This document shows positions 59,801 to 64,000 of a DNA stretch of 64,000 nt, in pieces. Both the position numbers and the translations under genes were made by a program. The notes under the pieces were generated by a model that saw nothing but the letters and a program-made list of their open reading frames with translations, did no database searches and had not been told where the DNA came from. Source of the stretch: Pseudoalteromonas sp. S16_S37 (GTDB lineage: Bacteria; Pseudomonadota; Gammaproteobacteria; Enterobacterales; Alteromonadaceae); assembly GCF_014694405.1 (NCBI RefSeq), contig NZ_JAAUWV010000018.1, positions 17,475 through 81,474 of the forward strand, given 5' to 3'. Position 1 is the stretch's first letter. The number at the start of each line of letters is the position of its first letter.

Positions 59801-60459
59801 TGCTTAGCCCAGAAGGCACAGTACCGCTGTCGATACGTAGCAATTGGCGACCCAACCAGCATGTTGCCGTCTCGCAGTTAGACCAATACACGCAGCAAAG
59901 CAGCGGTGTATTTGAGCTTAACTTTGCCGACTCGCGTTACTTACCGTTTGAAGGCACCGGCGCGGTTTCTAACTGGCAACTGGAAATACCAGGGGCACAA
60001 AGTAACTTTGATATCAACCAGATAAAAGACGTAAAAATCGAGCTAGATTACACCGCTAAAAATGCAGGGAACGAATATGCCAATCAGGTACGTGCGTTGT
60101 TAAAACCATACACTAAAGCGGTTTATCTAGATATTGCACAGTTATTTGCCAACGATTTTTATGACTTGGTACACCAACAAACCGAGGAGTTAACGCTAAA
60201 CGTAAGCAAAGCGCGCCTACCAGGCATGCATGGCGATAAAATAGACGCCATTTACACCTACATGGAAACCGAAAACGATGAGCAAGTTAACCTGACGCTC
60301 AATGGTGATGATACCTTGATACTACGTAACAAAGGCATTTTACTCACCAATTCGGTGAGTGTGGCAAAAGACGGCGCCCGCTGGACTTTAACACCACAAG
60401 GAGATGTATCTAAGCTTGAAAAACTGGGCTTAATTGTGGTTTACAAAGCCAAAGTTTAG
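44818..60459 (+). CDS. Giant Tc-toxin subunit A-like protein with hemopexin repeats
   Basis: 5213 residues, about twice a usual TcA. N-terminus: a VRP1/SpvA-like segment with SPAAYLTDLL at 31-40, as in Tc A subunits. Residues 708-1025 carry five repeats of 75-80 residues built around NGYLDTDG (near 708, 783, 863, 940 and 1020). Residues about 1205-2690 hold about 23 hemopexin-like units (pattern IDAAF---GKTYLFSG-QYVRF, often ending D-GYPK). A segment near 2720-2760 (LTAMFKHHGGYVDKPF) resembles the start of the TcA neuraminidase-like region. A second, shorter hemopexin block covers about 3510-4110. From 4208 the sequence is classical TcA: YYWELFYHLPALIAQTL, WYQMIFDPS, a helical pore-type region (about 4580-4860), and a C-terminal TcB-binding-type domain. 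TcA subunits form pentameric pores that inject toxic enzymes. No TcB/TcC gene is in the window. No signal peptide, as usual for Tc. Confidence 0.88.
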   Translation: MSNNHDQKVNYEKLFGPLNFKQGDNARSVYSPAAYLTDLLQLVDDEVNPESINDLKKLSQRREDIIEKIMLDADNTYELLPYLDIVNERLIAEINRFVGESNIDINSRAFNVLKKDCYPEKIPFDYHNERVKLYLEYLSVGADEIYKSYVGDFNSYDNFMIAQEQLGLSDDLNTLLTSPWVLLNKANIAIPDVVEKIKASFGHKLSIVNNLSINEDGNFSGIAADKEIDVGELKSAMGLTHNQLESLVYGPLNFEEQASNILGQQVKLEDLYLNQGLGGYFKFNEQQDKLVWSQGTPTDVSVVSWLDRAHRVVRLSHAISIDFNSLELILRTCCSCKLDHAALVTLSFIKTLSKRSAKPIDEVCSLFSSINNCGFGNDVQPTDLFNRTFNGLCALSDKSYLGEVRPEQYLGFDRITWQNGDILSLDNKNYRRRIVNELGISEKQLKTIVTGFRSRLNQHITDHNDYIELWYRPDEEFSLLNTLYRVTMLANYLELTIESLFILFDVLENDAVINQMQYKYDHFRFASHTKNCFDIVRESELHTHTVSDRIWLIQALQGVSQYISDNGFSAKELLTITCNKEPRKLVLTEAQLKDPTTYVNTNNKSEKDIAGFDRLYQKVKSKLLSTTVYVSNEIDERTARIVHEVINSMSGTLVAYSDNRIALFDEHAAKTAALKVSEQLDVIAQADFLGLGLEEKVAQKIFDNLVLMGYLNTDGALQLADFPQDKAHFHLQTNFSAFKQPLYDLIAQRVATNPDDGFHISDLDELGMLVQERNELYDNLIFNGYLDTDGNIIEQATFEFIENFALFEVNSQITAHADEVYSLISARIKKFKKLKIKASKETFSELKLDENQLDDLLNNLHFNGYIDEEMYIIDNQVIIALSADNFLLEVQFYPYTQQIIAALQSLVTKQKQQFEQFSQSDFKDIADNLIADWVYAVFSQFYLNEGRLTTDALRFFSDDANAELLDVHWPFKPSDNKTVFERIKSIITRLNDYRFTHANLESMQLEQVQYDQLVGDLTEQGYLQPNLEVHPDKVAFFLNANNALSFEVEDFLDFNKDLFFVLNKLARNTHSLHSAMIEKHQSVAEQQQRLVYRTLAQTLSLKEMTVMQLSQQLFNNNQHIENWLGPIISTVGLDDTISAMPADSLFSSTWKRIKQFSLFAAKMGLNEDEVAIAFRDQSLVEKFPVNLALPEVMLRSGHTKRIDTIDALLESKDGYIYLFLSKNDEHQDSYARYWKYDASTLERVETDDDKLASLLTGDTQNGLVFDQVIAAYVDKMGRNVVIADNEYYVMTPMLERDDSNHDLMAKPWQKLTRKWGQTDMEYEDFSQVDAIYTDTTGAIFMFSGGQYVKFSDPQNMKKPDLGYPKLISQSWSEEGQSEALHKTFDCHIDASFQGLDDKTYFFKDDYFVTSDAPQTRRAISDVWGKVRNRLAEGHRVDACFVGKNPLLVNHLSNEGSEESGENGTNPLMQDIVTVFSGDQVFAYQDCIENPELEIVSGYPLEIKDYLLAYMGLNPTDGYRFETDMLAFFEGIDAAFVGHDGKLNLFKGEHTAVLGDMPAQLVVSKTKDIWPNNAKTIANSGADGEFFNVSAALTGLDGRVYLFVDNLYYRFSGSDLSVVDAGFPKPIADDWDGLETIDAAFVMDGKTYLFGQSDEHKQYIRYATNDYRKPDEGYPKAQQETVSHWWNLPDSWTGDDVDVQKQFKGVDAVFNAPDKKTYLFSGRYFTYFDHVNRWWAEPELIADKWPALPDAFHHKIDAALSDKTGKTYLFSAGQYVRFSDAHYCEIDEHYPKSTSLDFAQNALEQGMTPCADFIVTAAMSLIAQEKEVGVTDNEIIHTRLYSYLFSGDRYYRYRSEFNDSPGAEASQWLTTLDADYPKPIDKLKDEPRFKHFNETSSVLFEQDAHWLARLDAAFADMRNVYLFIDNRIEVVSTQNHSQYGPQKHSHLDTSHSRLVNAQYALNLNKIDGVQCALVENGHVYMNHGSSWAQFTSLEGYQLGIKNSAPTLIELLHEEDQSALTTVLEGADGNTYYFKSAEQGDHAYYYDKQLDKGERVTDKWGKVANNIEKRNSIDSALHYGNKTYVFSGGQYVIYDEQVDPFLTPNTPVWTDNTQLGIRSVSDDFGLHSVDIAYTADSITYLLEHPDEAGNRRYAILDHCDGEGMYKAKVDYLNSHDWQMPEYLEDHGWLMPDAILNKSQLQKTTMQSDGFRRRNNRAECHEKEALVFIKGREYVNYDPNTDHWTKPASIADLWGDILECDEQIFDKLQGVYVHPKPRTGPGARGGTPTYFLGEHCFQSLLYDLDQQGVSLTTHREYKDYLGVAKPVFTSIDASFVYKSRYTYLFSGNRYIRYTGDDYCHMDEGYPKFIETDLNKEPGFTKLPDSFATTISHIVKQYTLTSNEHAEQMPSCHGEPAIVTHTVINGIISNGHSTYLFLNHGNNEPDSFLVFSEQGRRTVTLDALAYLPNLFDRTESIDAAVTYQGATYLFSNDKYLRYSNCDYEHPDKGYPKSIAQSLLTDIGKGGQLHADFHCDIDGATVGRDGRLYLFKGKQYVELTMPSIAKVIASDWKIDTDSLTNPLCQSSMGELEGDMSQSVFDGAFVDDLGRLYILKGEQVLRYADTEQLYFEPGFPKHVSEVFKQIPREFQQGVHGAFTFAGHTYLVRNGENMGDIPSQEGIFVRYPTGQYHCLYTPHKDLQYPQTFASRWGRWADYRLQDLALISSFKKLNEKASTEHDLTAMFKHHGGYVDKPFEKIAAMYDWDLEDLTWLKRKNGFLPKLNDEEQFVTLEWLDRVNQIFALAHRLRTSAKSMYQDIYMPRYMASDKVDGELFEVDGVKYHFDRNQAIADKLLTYLTGKYCKDAQAKILKSEIHNRLNILKRDAMVPFILYKDEEISDERDLSEKLLIDVQMSECMETSRVKEAIGAVQLYFHRLFLNLEQVELKGESDNEQVRKALKARWEWFKNYRVWEANRKVFLYPENYIRPELRDTKTELFKRFEEAISQGNLNNDTLNKAFGQYVDSYAQVSNLTIAGGYVYDNPNNSADKEVILFAHTKTQPMTYYYRTATFVDGQTSEVVWKPWQSVNIAIDADRVYPVFIQNKIFIFWTRVEQAQVGAKNSKVEIRANSDDKSLYTPKSNSAIQSVIKFFYSTLNSNQQWSTPQQLNYQKAFKEKVSAHYLSFKHQEGKTSGGLDKIEIQCFSSLENEIFPILEDDQTVDLKKLRDTVIKVNRLAHFEHNHPTLYFKAVSDEGDYYLYAAPAEEESDKFRLKMKRVVPGDKLPAIYLQGMLPFSNDGNDTQKNGFYIIRDYQRSPYYYYMGVQGSKAWSIKGNAHQHIERDITPQMHRTMMLRKASTGHGFNLVYQANGSDAEHTLYYEHNLDVSAFESKDSHGQIKSPQNEQLSHSAFIPVTHYENHTRFEFTPQTNQSVELSNKAADKDFNWINSGISTFETLFPKEDSSRIQQPVALNVPDNSGQNLSWLCFDYKGGSFLCKPTIGNIEVEEAKDLGAWFNSNVAQQAVYNPAADKTYWFDGNAGQGQFVRLSDEELVSNAAPSSAKQTSEYWGRVRQDIRTNIDAALFVPNAVSGKDAVYLFSDKDYLRFTLNEGEQHDLLQADTGYPKILGQDKDVIHLPTEQVSGAFHNGGNNYFVQGKQWGTVDSHGNIAAMPYPLWPQAKMTDEPFDVSKITGVFEYAGKTYLIYEYDRIKEFELLNEPLLDSLESYYTRSNANEINRFKSGFTYKEVVFFNVGSDTQPELYYMNSTALYCGNGSHGNAPLRYRVYDQGPNYNLVQLQGSGWTKEAKVYGEDNAAVSPKIKGFFYYKGFFYIQQGDEYIARDQFNMEEDIELHRQGDLEKLAVDSLENFIHGAEIDATCILERYIVVISGSRVAYYKDFDDIKRSGEQGLSSVSLRQLSDNESEPIKAAVVSKNIQGDGRIYHQGGYTYIDDNELKPYDTNWIPARNQLKANDGKIDAIFAKNNVIYLLTGDYYYRYSNLSELDDLLQKPLTSLSDTDVAADVGYPKRIAQNQDGVYQLSNNRELDLQFAFTSEDDTVYVSGRGSAKLFNRVNSLGQLVNGKPMILHQSIKDALGVTHLGQIKLMYNHGNHTRVFANGKYLDLSNLAGLLPDLSDAKYDILRLSSMTGSEIARKFYSGGVEGLLALPTQLMDETPRFMLDDGNLQTDDTRIIVNAEVVDNDNVPSDSHLEFRHANGIYYWELFYHLPALIAQTLSESQKFEAAKRWYQMIFDPSNASDNWHFLPFVSSDIDAIVSKLAQLKDITALTAATNAFINALVPLNPLFKGQRLTSEQLDAIKQGHTTLSAGVNAHITTALSPFELALAGFNVGDNEIVDYVAQEILPLVRKLPARIASMQTQAAQIRAYLEDPFDPHTIAGLRTIAYRRNIVMGYIDNIIDWGDALFRRYTRESINEARMLYMLAYDMLGKRPDNLGDLVLSNASNYADLHTLGADTDERTRYDVLFDVDGGAVEHSLNFAGRVHESVTNSYFHVPENAHLLKYWDRVEDRLHKIRQCLDINGIKQPLPLFQPPIDPMALVNAVAGGGGVASAIAGLSAAVPYYRFDFMLAKAKELVAQVSQFDGELLGTIEKLEAEQLAQLQQKHEGVILDKSRAAIEARLEEAKLNKQGLEENLERAKFQKAEYDSWLTHKPGVSVGDFIDDDNGWLASEVKQLESFDEAGDMLYLSVGLEGAASALEAIGEIKFGSPCTLGTIVHLGKIAAAVASVGAKIAQTRSEILSYNAESYAVVAQHELSMRDWQMQRTTTEHEENELKLQIQGSDENIKSIENELLVHDQEVKHNAQVADFLQSKFTNAALYAWMKGRLMKAHDRAFKLAHDYAKAAEMAYRFERSITDAARNHIQGMHRYWDNSKLGHQSANQLSVDLHELEKAHLDTHQRDHEVTKTISLAQWDPIALMTLKHKRLCQFKLTEEMFAYDFPSHYCRQIKAVKVQIEAGDGTTVNAILTQQSHKTVMEPDVNAVKHLLSPEGTVPLSIRSNWRPNQHVAVSQLDQYTQQSSGVFELNFADSRYLPFEGTGAVSNWQLEIPGAQSNFDINQIKDVKIELDYTAKNAGNEYANQVRALLKPYTKAVYLDIAQLFANDFYDLVHQQTEELTLNVSKARLPGMHGDKIDAIYTYMETENDEQVNLTLNGDDTLILRNKGILLTNSVSVAKDGARWTLTPQGDVSKLEKLGLIVVYKAKV

Positions 60460-60783
60460 TACCTGTAACAACCGTCACCCTGACGCAGGTCAGGGCCTTT
60501 CCAGCATAAACCAACCGGGGCTTAGCGCCCCAATCATCTTTATAAAACACTTTAACACCGAGGAGCCAAACATGACTTTTTGGAACACGGGCTAGCGGCC
60601 TGCGCAAGTAGTAACGCGAAAAACACTTATTACATAGACCTACAACGCATTGAGGTTGTGTAATGAGGCAATAACCAGTAGCGGCATTGTAGCCGCTAAA
60701 TATAAAAGAGGTTGAAAAAGCATGGCAACAATTATGCCTGCCTCAAGCAAGCAATTAAATAGGCACACTATAAGGAGACAAAA
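60460..60783 (+). other. Intergenic region with hairpins and relic frames
   Basis: This 324-base gap holds a perfect hairpin at 60478-60495, a shorter one at 60517-60531 (GGGGC / GCCCC), and another at 60680-60697 (AGCGGC / GCCGCT). A start with GAGGAG upstream (60572) opens only seven codons, MTFWNTG, before a stop. The frame shifted from it continues with LAACASSNAKNTYYIDLQ, which looks like a decayed gene remnant. A 21-codon frame overlaps the next gene. Nothing else is recognised. Confidence 0.6.
60478..60495 (+). repeat. Hairpin CCCTGAC / GTCAGGG after the toxin gene
   Basis: A perfect 7-bp stem (60478-60484 and 60489-60495) with loop GCAG, 18 bases after the toxin stop codon. The following bases, CCTTTCC, are only weakly T-rich, so it is a poor rho-independent terminator. 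It may instead be a dispersed palindromic repeat. Confidence 0.6.
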
Positions 60784-60787
60784 ATGA
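60722..60787 (+). CDS. Possible 21-codon leader overlapping the next gene
   Basis: An ATG preceded by AGAGG opens a 21-codon frame rich in basic residues (starting MATIMPASS). Its TGA stop overlaps the ATG of the 562-residue gene by two bases, an arrangement that often couples translation. It could be a leader, a truncated gene end, or chance; the peptide itself has no recognisable family. Confidence 0.3.
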   Translation: MATIMPASSKQLNRHTIRRQK

Positions 60788-62472
60788 GTAAGGTTGTTGA
60801 AGAAGTAAAACAACTAGCAGGAAATTTACACGATTATTCGGTTGAAAAAAACGAACCTGCTCTGCAGCGGTTAAGTCAAATATCAAGTAAAAAATTATAT
60901 TTGATGGATGTTGCTCACTCTGGGGATATGTACCACATGCGTGCAATGATGACTTTAGACCCAAAAGCGATTCTTGTGTTAGCTAACGTTAGTAAAAATG
61001 AGAAAGATAGAAAATTTTCACAGGTCTCTGTAATAGATTATCTGAGTAAGGGGCGAGAAGACCGAGTAATATTAGCTAGCAAAAGACTACAAACGAAACT
61101 AAATAATGAGGGAGACGCAACAAAGACAATAGAAGCAAGTTTGCAAAGTTCGATGAAGAAAAAAACGCTAGAATTAACAAAATCTGAACTACAACAAGGC
61201 ATGATATTTCCAGATGGTCCAAGAGTATATTACGAGGGTGTTGACGAGGATGTTACGACAGTCTTTGGCGATAAAAAAGACGCAGTTTTGATTCTCCATC
61301 GTAACTCCGGCCTTAGAGGTAATGTTCATCCCGAATATGATACCGGACATGGTATTATTGACTTAATAATAAGTACTAAGAACCTGGGACTAACACCGAT
61401 AATTAGTGGTATCGACAGAGACGCTCTTAAAAAAGAGCTTGGTGACATCTCCGAACCTTTTTTGTCTGATGATGTAAAATTTATTGGCGAATACTGGAAG
61501 AAGATGACGAAAGGAGAAAATTCAGCTCTACCAGACCGAATGAAAGAAGCCCAATTTATGGCGAAAGCTTTTGAAGACGGTTTTTTTAAGTCGGTTATTG
61601 GTTTTAGGAGCGGGGGGATTGATTTATTTACATTTATGGCAATACCAACGGTATCCATCGGCCTTCAAAACTATGTTGGTGAGGAGAGGCATGAGAGACT
61701 CAGTAACCTAGGCTTAAACAGAACATTGTTGCGCTATGAATTCCCCCGCAGTCCTTATACGGTGCGTGGCAGAGTTAAAAGTACAGACGAACCTGTTACA
61801 TTTGGTTCAACTCCAAACGACACAAGTAAAATCCCAGATTTTCAGATAAGTAAATTGGGTGTAAACTGGAATATTCCGTCGGAAGGGGAAACAGACTTAT
61901 CCATACTAGAGCGAACACTTTATCAATATCAAAATAATGAAGTGACAAAGGAGCAAATACATGCACTATTGGAATTAATGTTTGAAGATACATCTGCTTT
62001 TCCAACAGAGCAGTTTAACAGTTCTGATAGTAATTTCTTTGAACAACTGTTAAAGCAAACCATTAAACTAGCTGAAACGCAGGACAGGAGTACTAGAGAA
62101 GAAAAAGGTCGAGAACCGCAAAGTCTCGGTGCAAAAACTCCTCTTGAGAAGATTAAATTGAATAGACATACCTATGCAGATCAGCTTCATTCGAAAACAT
62201 TTCCTGTAACGATTAATCAAGAGAGGATTAGTGAGCTAGCAGGTTTAGTTGCAGAGGAGCGTATTGCTTGGAAACAGCTTCGCGAGCTCTTAAAGAAGGT
62301 TAACGATGCTCAGCCGCTTAGTAAAGGAGATCAAGGGAGAGGAGCTAGAGGGACAGGAGGTCGAGGGAGAGGAGAGCAAGGGAGAGGAGAGCAAGGGAGA
62401 GGAGAGCAAGGGAGAGGAGAGCAAGGGAGAGGAGCTAGAGGGAGAGGAGCTAGAGGGAGAGGAGGTCTTTAG
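60784..62472 (+). CDS. Unknown protein with Gly-Arg-rich pentapeptide tail
   Basis: 562 codons with a strong AAGGAG ribosome site. I do not recognise the family with confidence. Visible landmarks: an N-terminal helical stretch, a central region with ILHRNSGLRG and DTGHGIIDLIISTKNLGL, then GFRSGGIDLFTFMAIPTVS followed by GEERHERLSNLG. The last could be a nucleotide- or sugar-binding core. The C-terminal 45 residues (518-562) are nine pentapeptides, mostly GRGEQ or GRGAR. No signal peptide or membrane segment. Its place directly after the toxin A-like gene suggests an effector or accessory of that toxin, but this rests on position alone. Confidence 0.6.
   Translation: MSKVVEEVKQLAGNLHDYSVEKNEPALQRLSQISSKKLYLMDVAHSGDMYHMRAMMTLDPKAILVLANVSKNEKDRKFSQVSVIDYLSKGREDRVILASKRLQTKLNNEGDATKTIEASLQSSMKKKTLELTKSELQQGMIFPDGPRVYYEGVDEDVTTVFGDKKDAVLILHRNSGLRGNVHPEYDTGHGIIDLIISTKNLGLTPIISGIDRDALKKELGDISEPFLSDDVKFIGEYWKKMTKGENSALPDRMKEAQFMAKAFEDGFFKSVIGFRSGGIDLFTFMAIPTVSIGLQNYVGEERHERLSNLGLNRTLLRYEFPRSPYTVRGRVKSTDEPVTFGSTPNDTSKIPDFQISKLGVNWNIPSEGETDLSILERTLYQYQNNEVTKEQIHALLELMFEDTSAFPTEQFNSSDSNFFEQLLKQTIKLAETQDRSTREEKGREPQSLGAKTPLEKIKLNRHTYADQLHSKTFPVTINQERISELAGLVAEERIAWKQLRELLKKVNDAQPLSKGDQGRGARGTGGRGRGEQGRGEQGRGEQGRGEQGRGARGRGARGRGGL
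62335..62469 (+). repeat. Nine 15-bp tandem repeats encoding GRGEQ/GRGAR
   Basis: Nine in-frame 15-base units of type GGGAGAGGAGAGCAA run to the stop codon of the 562-residue gene, four of them identical in the middle. The strand is almost pure purine. The encoded tail is RGG-like, as found in some nucleic-acid-binding proteins. Copy-number change would keep the frame. Confidence 0.9.
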
Positions 62473-62917
62473 GATTCAAATCTCTTGAACAATTAAACTA
62501 CTGAACTAATCTCGGCTTATCAGTCAATTAATCCCCTCACCAACCAGTCTTAAAACACGCCACCATATTGCTTGTACTCACACTGTCAAAGCGGTGCAAG
62601 TCACTGTACCTGTGCAAAAGAGCCTCTACAAATACGCCATGGCGCTTCACCAACGCGCTGTTGATAAAGTATATGGCAAGCCACTGTGATGAGTTTCCAG
62701 AAGCGGTAGTGAGAGGGTCGGCCCCTCATACAAGAGTTGGTGTGATTGATACGAGGTAACAGAGTATCAGTCACACCTATTCTTTTTTAATATATCTCAA
62801 CCACATGCTCGTTGCTGCGAGCATTTAACACTCCCTTACTATAGATGCGCGTGATTTTTACATGGCAATACATGTGACCATTCAAAAGAGACATGCGCGC
62901 ATTTTCAAGGAACAAAC
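62473..62917 (+). other. Intergenic region, one terminator and a possible relic frame
   Basis: The 445 bases hold a clear terminator at 62739-62788. On the minus strand, about 62560-62690 gives an open stretch reading ALVKRHGVFVEALLHRYSDL, bounded by stops and lacking a start. It looks like a gene remnant but I cannot name the family. Otherwise nothing is seen. Confidence 0.55.
62739..62788 (+). terminator. Rho-independent terminator before the last gene
   Basis: A 14-bp stem GGTGTGATTGATAC / GTATCAGTCACACC (62739-62752 and 62764-62777) with one U-G wobble and an 11-base loop is followed by TATTCTTTTTT. It should end transcripts coming from the toxin and 562-residue genes, so the last gene probably has its own promoter. 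Confidence 0.85.
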
Positions 62918-64000
62918 ATGCCAAAAAATAAATCAACACCGACCAATGCTGGGCGGTTATCAAAAATCAAAACTGAGCTTTCTAAGCGTAAGCAACAATC
63001 GCGCGACAAAGCCGTAAAAAAGCAAAAGGACGCCAATGAGGCAAGCAAAGCGAGTATTAAGTCTGAGCTTGCTAATTCGCTGGGTAAAAAGCCTGAAGAT
63101 ATCACCGCATCTGACATAGATAAAATGATCAAAGACGCTGAAACATTTGCCAAAGAGTCAAATGGGCATGGCGGGGTTTTAGATGGCTTTTTGGGCGCGC
63201 TCATCAATGCATTACTAAAGTTTGGTAATATTGACTTAGGTAATGATGACGAATTTGACAAACACATGACGTTGCTTGGTGAAATAAAAGACGAAGTCAT
63301 GCAACGAGACTCAGACAACCTCGAACAAGTTGAAAACAATATAAACCGCGTCGAGATACTACAAAAAATCACCGGGGATGTAGAAAGTGCTGATGCGCTT
63401 GTGGCCGGTGAAGACACCGAAAACATGCAAAGCATCCGCACTGCTGTTGAGGCAATCGGTCAGAGCGTGTCGACCTTGAGCGAAGATGGCACCCTACACC
63501 TTGATGATGTCGATAAGCTTGAGCAACTGCTCACACAAGTTGATAATTTAGAAACTGCTGCGTATTCGATGGACGATGAGGGTTTATCGCGTTATTACAG
63601 TGGCTTTGCGCAAGAAATTAAGCAGCGCATCTTCGCTGCTGCTGGATTTAAAGATTCCAATGCTCTTCCCTCGGCTAGAGCACGAACCGAGGCAATACGA
63701 GATAAAATTCGAACAGGAGACATACCTGAGGGCGGGATCAGAGCGCTTGATAATTCAGCTTCCCAATTAAAAGAAAGCTCTGATGCGGTTTTTGAGGTAT
63801 TTGACCGTGTACACAGCCCAGAACAAAATGAAGTAGATAAATTAGAAGAGGGAGGAGACGAACAAAGTGTAGATGCAGACAAGCAAAGTGCAGATGCAGA
63901 CAAGCAAAGTGCAGATGCAGACAAGCAAAGTGCAGATGCAGACAAGCAAAGTGCAGATGCAGACAAGCAAAGTGCAGATGCAGACAAGCAAAGTGCAGAT
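62918..64000 (+). CDS. Unknown charged helical protein with DKQSADA repeats, 5' part
   Basis: The frame is open from ATG 62918 (AAGGAA six bases upstream) to the right edge, 361 codons, with no stop, so the gene is partial. The N-terminus is strongly basic (KNKST, then repeated KR and KK), followed by acidic, helix-prone sequence with likely coiled-coil stretches (for example LGEIKDEVMQRDSDNLEQ). From residue 316 the 7-residue unit QSADADK repeats to the edge. No family recognised; no signal peptide. It follows the toxin genes on the same strand but is separated from them by a terminator. It may be a toxin-associated or structural protein; the sequence beyond the window is needed to say more. 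Confidence 0.65.
   Translation, partial: MPKNKSTPTNAGRLSKIKTELSKRKQQSRDKAVKKQKDANEASKASIKSELANSLGKKPEDITASDIDKMIKDAETFAKESNGHGGVLDGFLGALINALLKFGNIDLGNDDEFDKHMTLLGEIKDEVMQRDSDNLEQVENNINRVEILQKITGDVESADALVAGEDTENMQSIRTAVEAIGQSVSTLSEDGTLHLDDVDKLEQLLTQVDNLETAAYSMDDEGLSRYYSGFAQEIKQRIFAAAGFKDSNALPSARARTEAIRDKIRTGDIPEGGIRALDNSASQLKESSDAVFEVFDRVHSPEQNEVDKLEEGGDEQSVDADKQSADADKQSADADKQSADADKQSADADKQSADADKQSAD
63863..64000 (+). repeat. 21-bp tandem repeats encoding QSADADK, running off the edge
   Basis: Six full 21-base units (starts at 63863, 63884, 63905, 63926, 63947 and 63968) and a partial seventh from 63989. Units are identical except one base in the first (Val for Ala). They are in frame with the gene starting at 62918. 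There are no spacers, so this is not a CRISPR array. Confidence 0.95.

Noticed and set aside
62568..62759. 63-codon + strand frame
   Set aside because: No ribosome site, it runs into the terminator stem, and the minus strand of the same stretch looks more protein-like; neither is a supported gene.
62905..63987. Minus-strand open frames of 178 and 130 codons
   Set aside because: They are the antisense of the + strand gene starting at 62918; the second is simply the reverse reading of the 21-base repeats.
63863..64000. Direct repeats resembling a CRISPR array
   Set aside because: The 21-base units are contiguous with no spacers and are in frame with a coding region.
44818..64000. TcB or TcC (RHS/YD-repeat) subunit
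   Set aside because: No YD-repeat pattern or RHS core was seen in any large frame in this part of the window.

Overview
The window reads as a marine gammaproteobacterium, most likely Pseudoalteromonas or a close Alteromonadales relative. This is inferred from the moderately low GC, the housekeeping neighbours, and a decayed ISAs1-type transposase; no marker gene fixes the species. Every intact gene is on the + strand. Two large accessory systems fill most of it: a lipopeptide assembly line (about 4.5-42.9 kb) and a giant Tc-toxin-A-like protein with two unknown partners (about 44.8-64 kb).

Layout. 0-3.8 kb: the 3' end of an S9 (prolyl oligopeptidase) peptidase, a lipoprotein metallophosphoesterase and a Spo0M-family protein. 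4.6-36.6 kb: three contiguous megasynthase genes. The first has the order fatty-acyl-AMP ligase, ACP, KS, AT, ACP, PLP aminotransferase, C, A, PCP. This is the mycosubtilin/iturin MycA logic with the AT built in. The second has three C-A-PCP modules. The third has C-A-PCP, C-A-PCP-E, C-A-PCP-TE. Reading the A-domain pocket residues by eye gives beta-amino fatty acid - Gly - Asp - Asn - Asn - Thr - D-Leu - probably a basic residue. That is a seven-residue lipopeptide released by a type I thioesterase.

36.6-43.0 kb: probable accessory genes of the same locus. These are a SyrP-like TauD-family dioxygenase (candidate beta-hydroxylase), a lipoprotein serine hydrolase of the beta-lactamase fold, a DUF697 membrane protein, a 57-residue membrane protein, a SyrD/PvdE-type ABC exporter, and a translationally coupled SPFH (band 7) protein. 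43.1-44.1 kb: a periplasmic solute-binding-like protein and a YkgJ-type cysteine-cluster protein. These are followed by a frameshifted relic of an ISAs1-family transposase.

44.8-60.5 kb: one 5213-codon gene with the N- and C-terminal landmarks of Tc toxin A subunits. It is enlarged by about 30 hemopexin-like repeats in two blocks and by a previously unassigned series of five 75-80-residue repeats. No TcB or TcC (RHS/YD-repeat) gene is present in the window. It is followed by a 562-residue protein of unknown family ending in nine Gly-Arg-rich pentapeptides. A charged helical protein with DKQSADA heptapeptide repeats then runs off the right edge.

How they may work together: the first locus would build, hydroxylate, process and export an iturin-like lipopeptide. 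The second looks like a protein-toxin locus. Functions of the toxin partners and the product structure are inferences.
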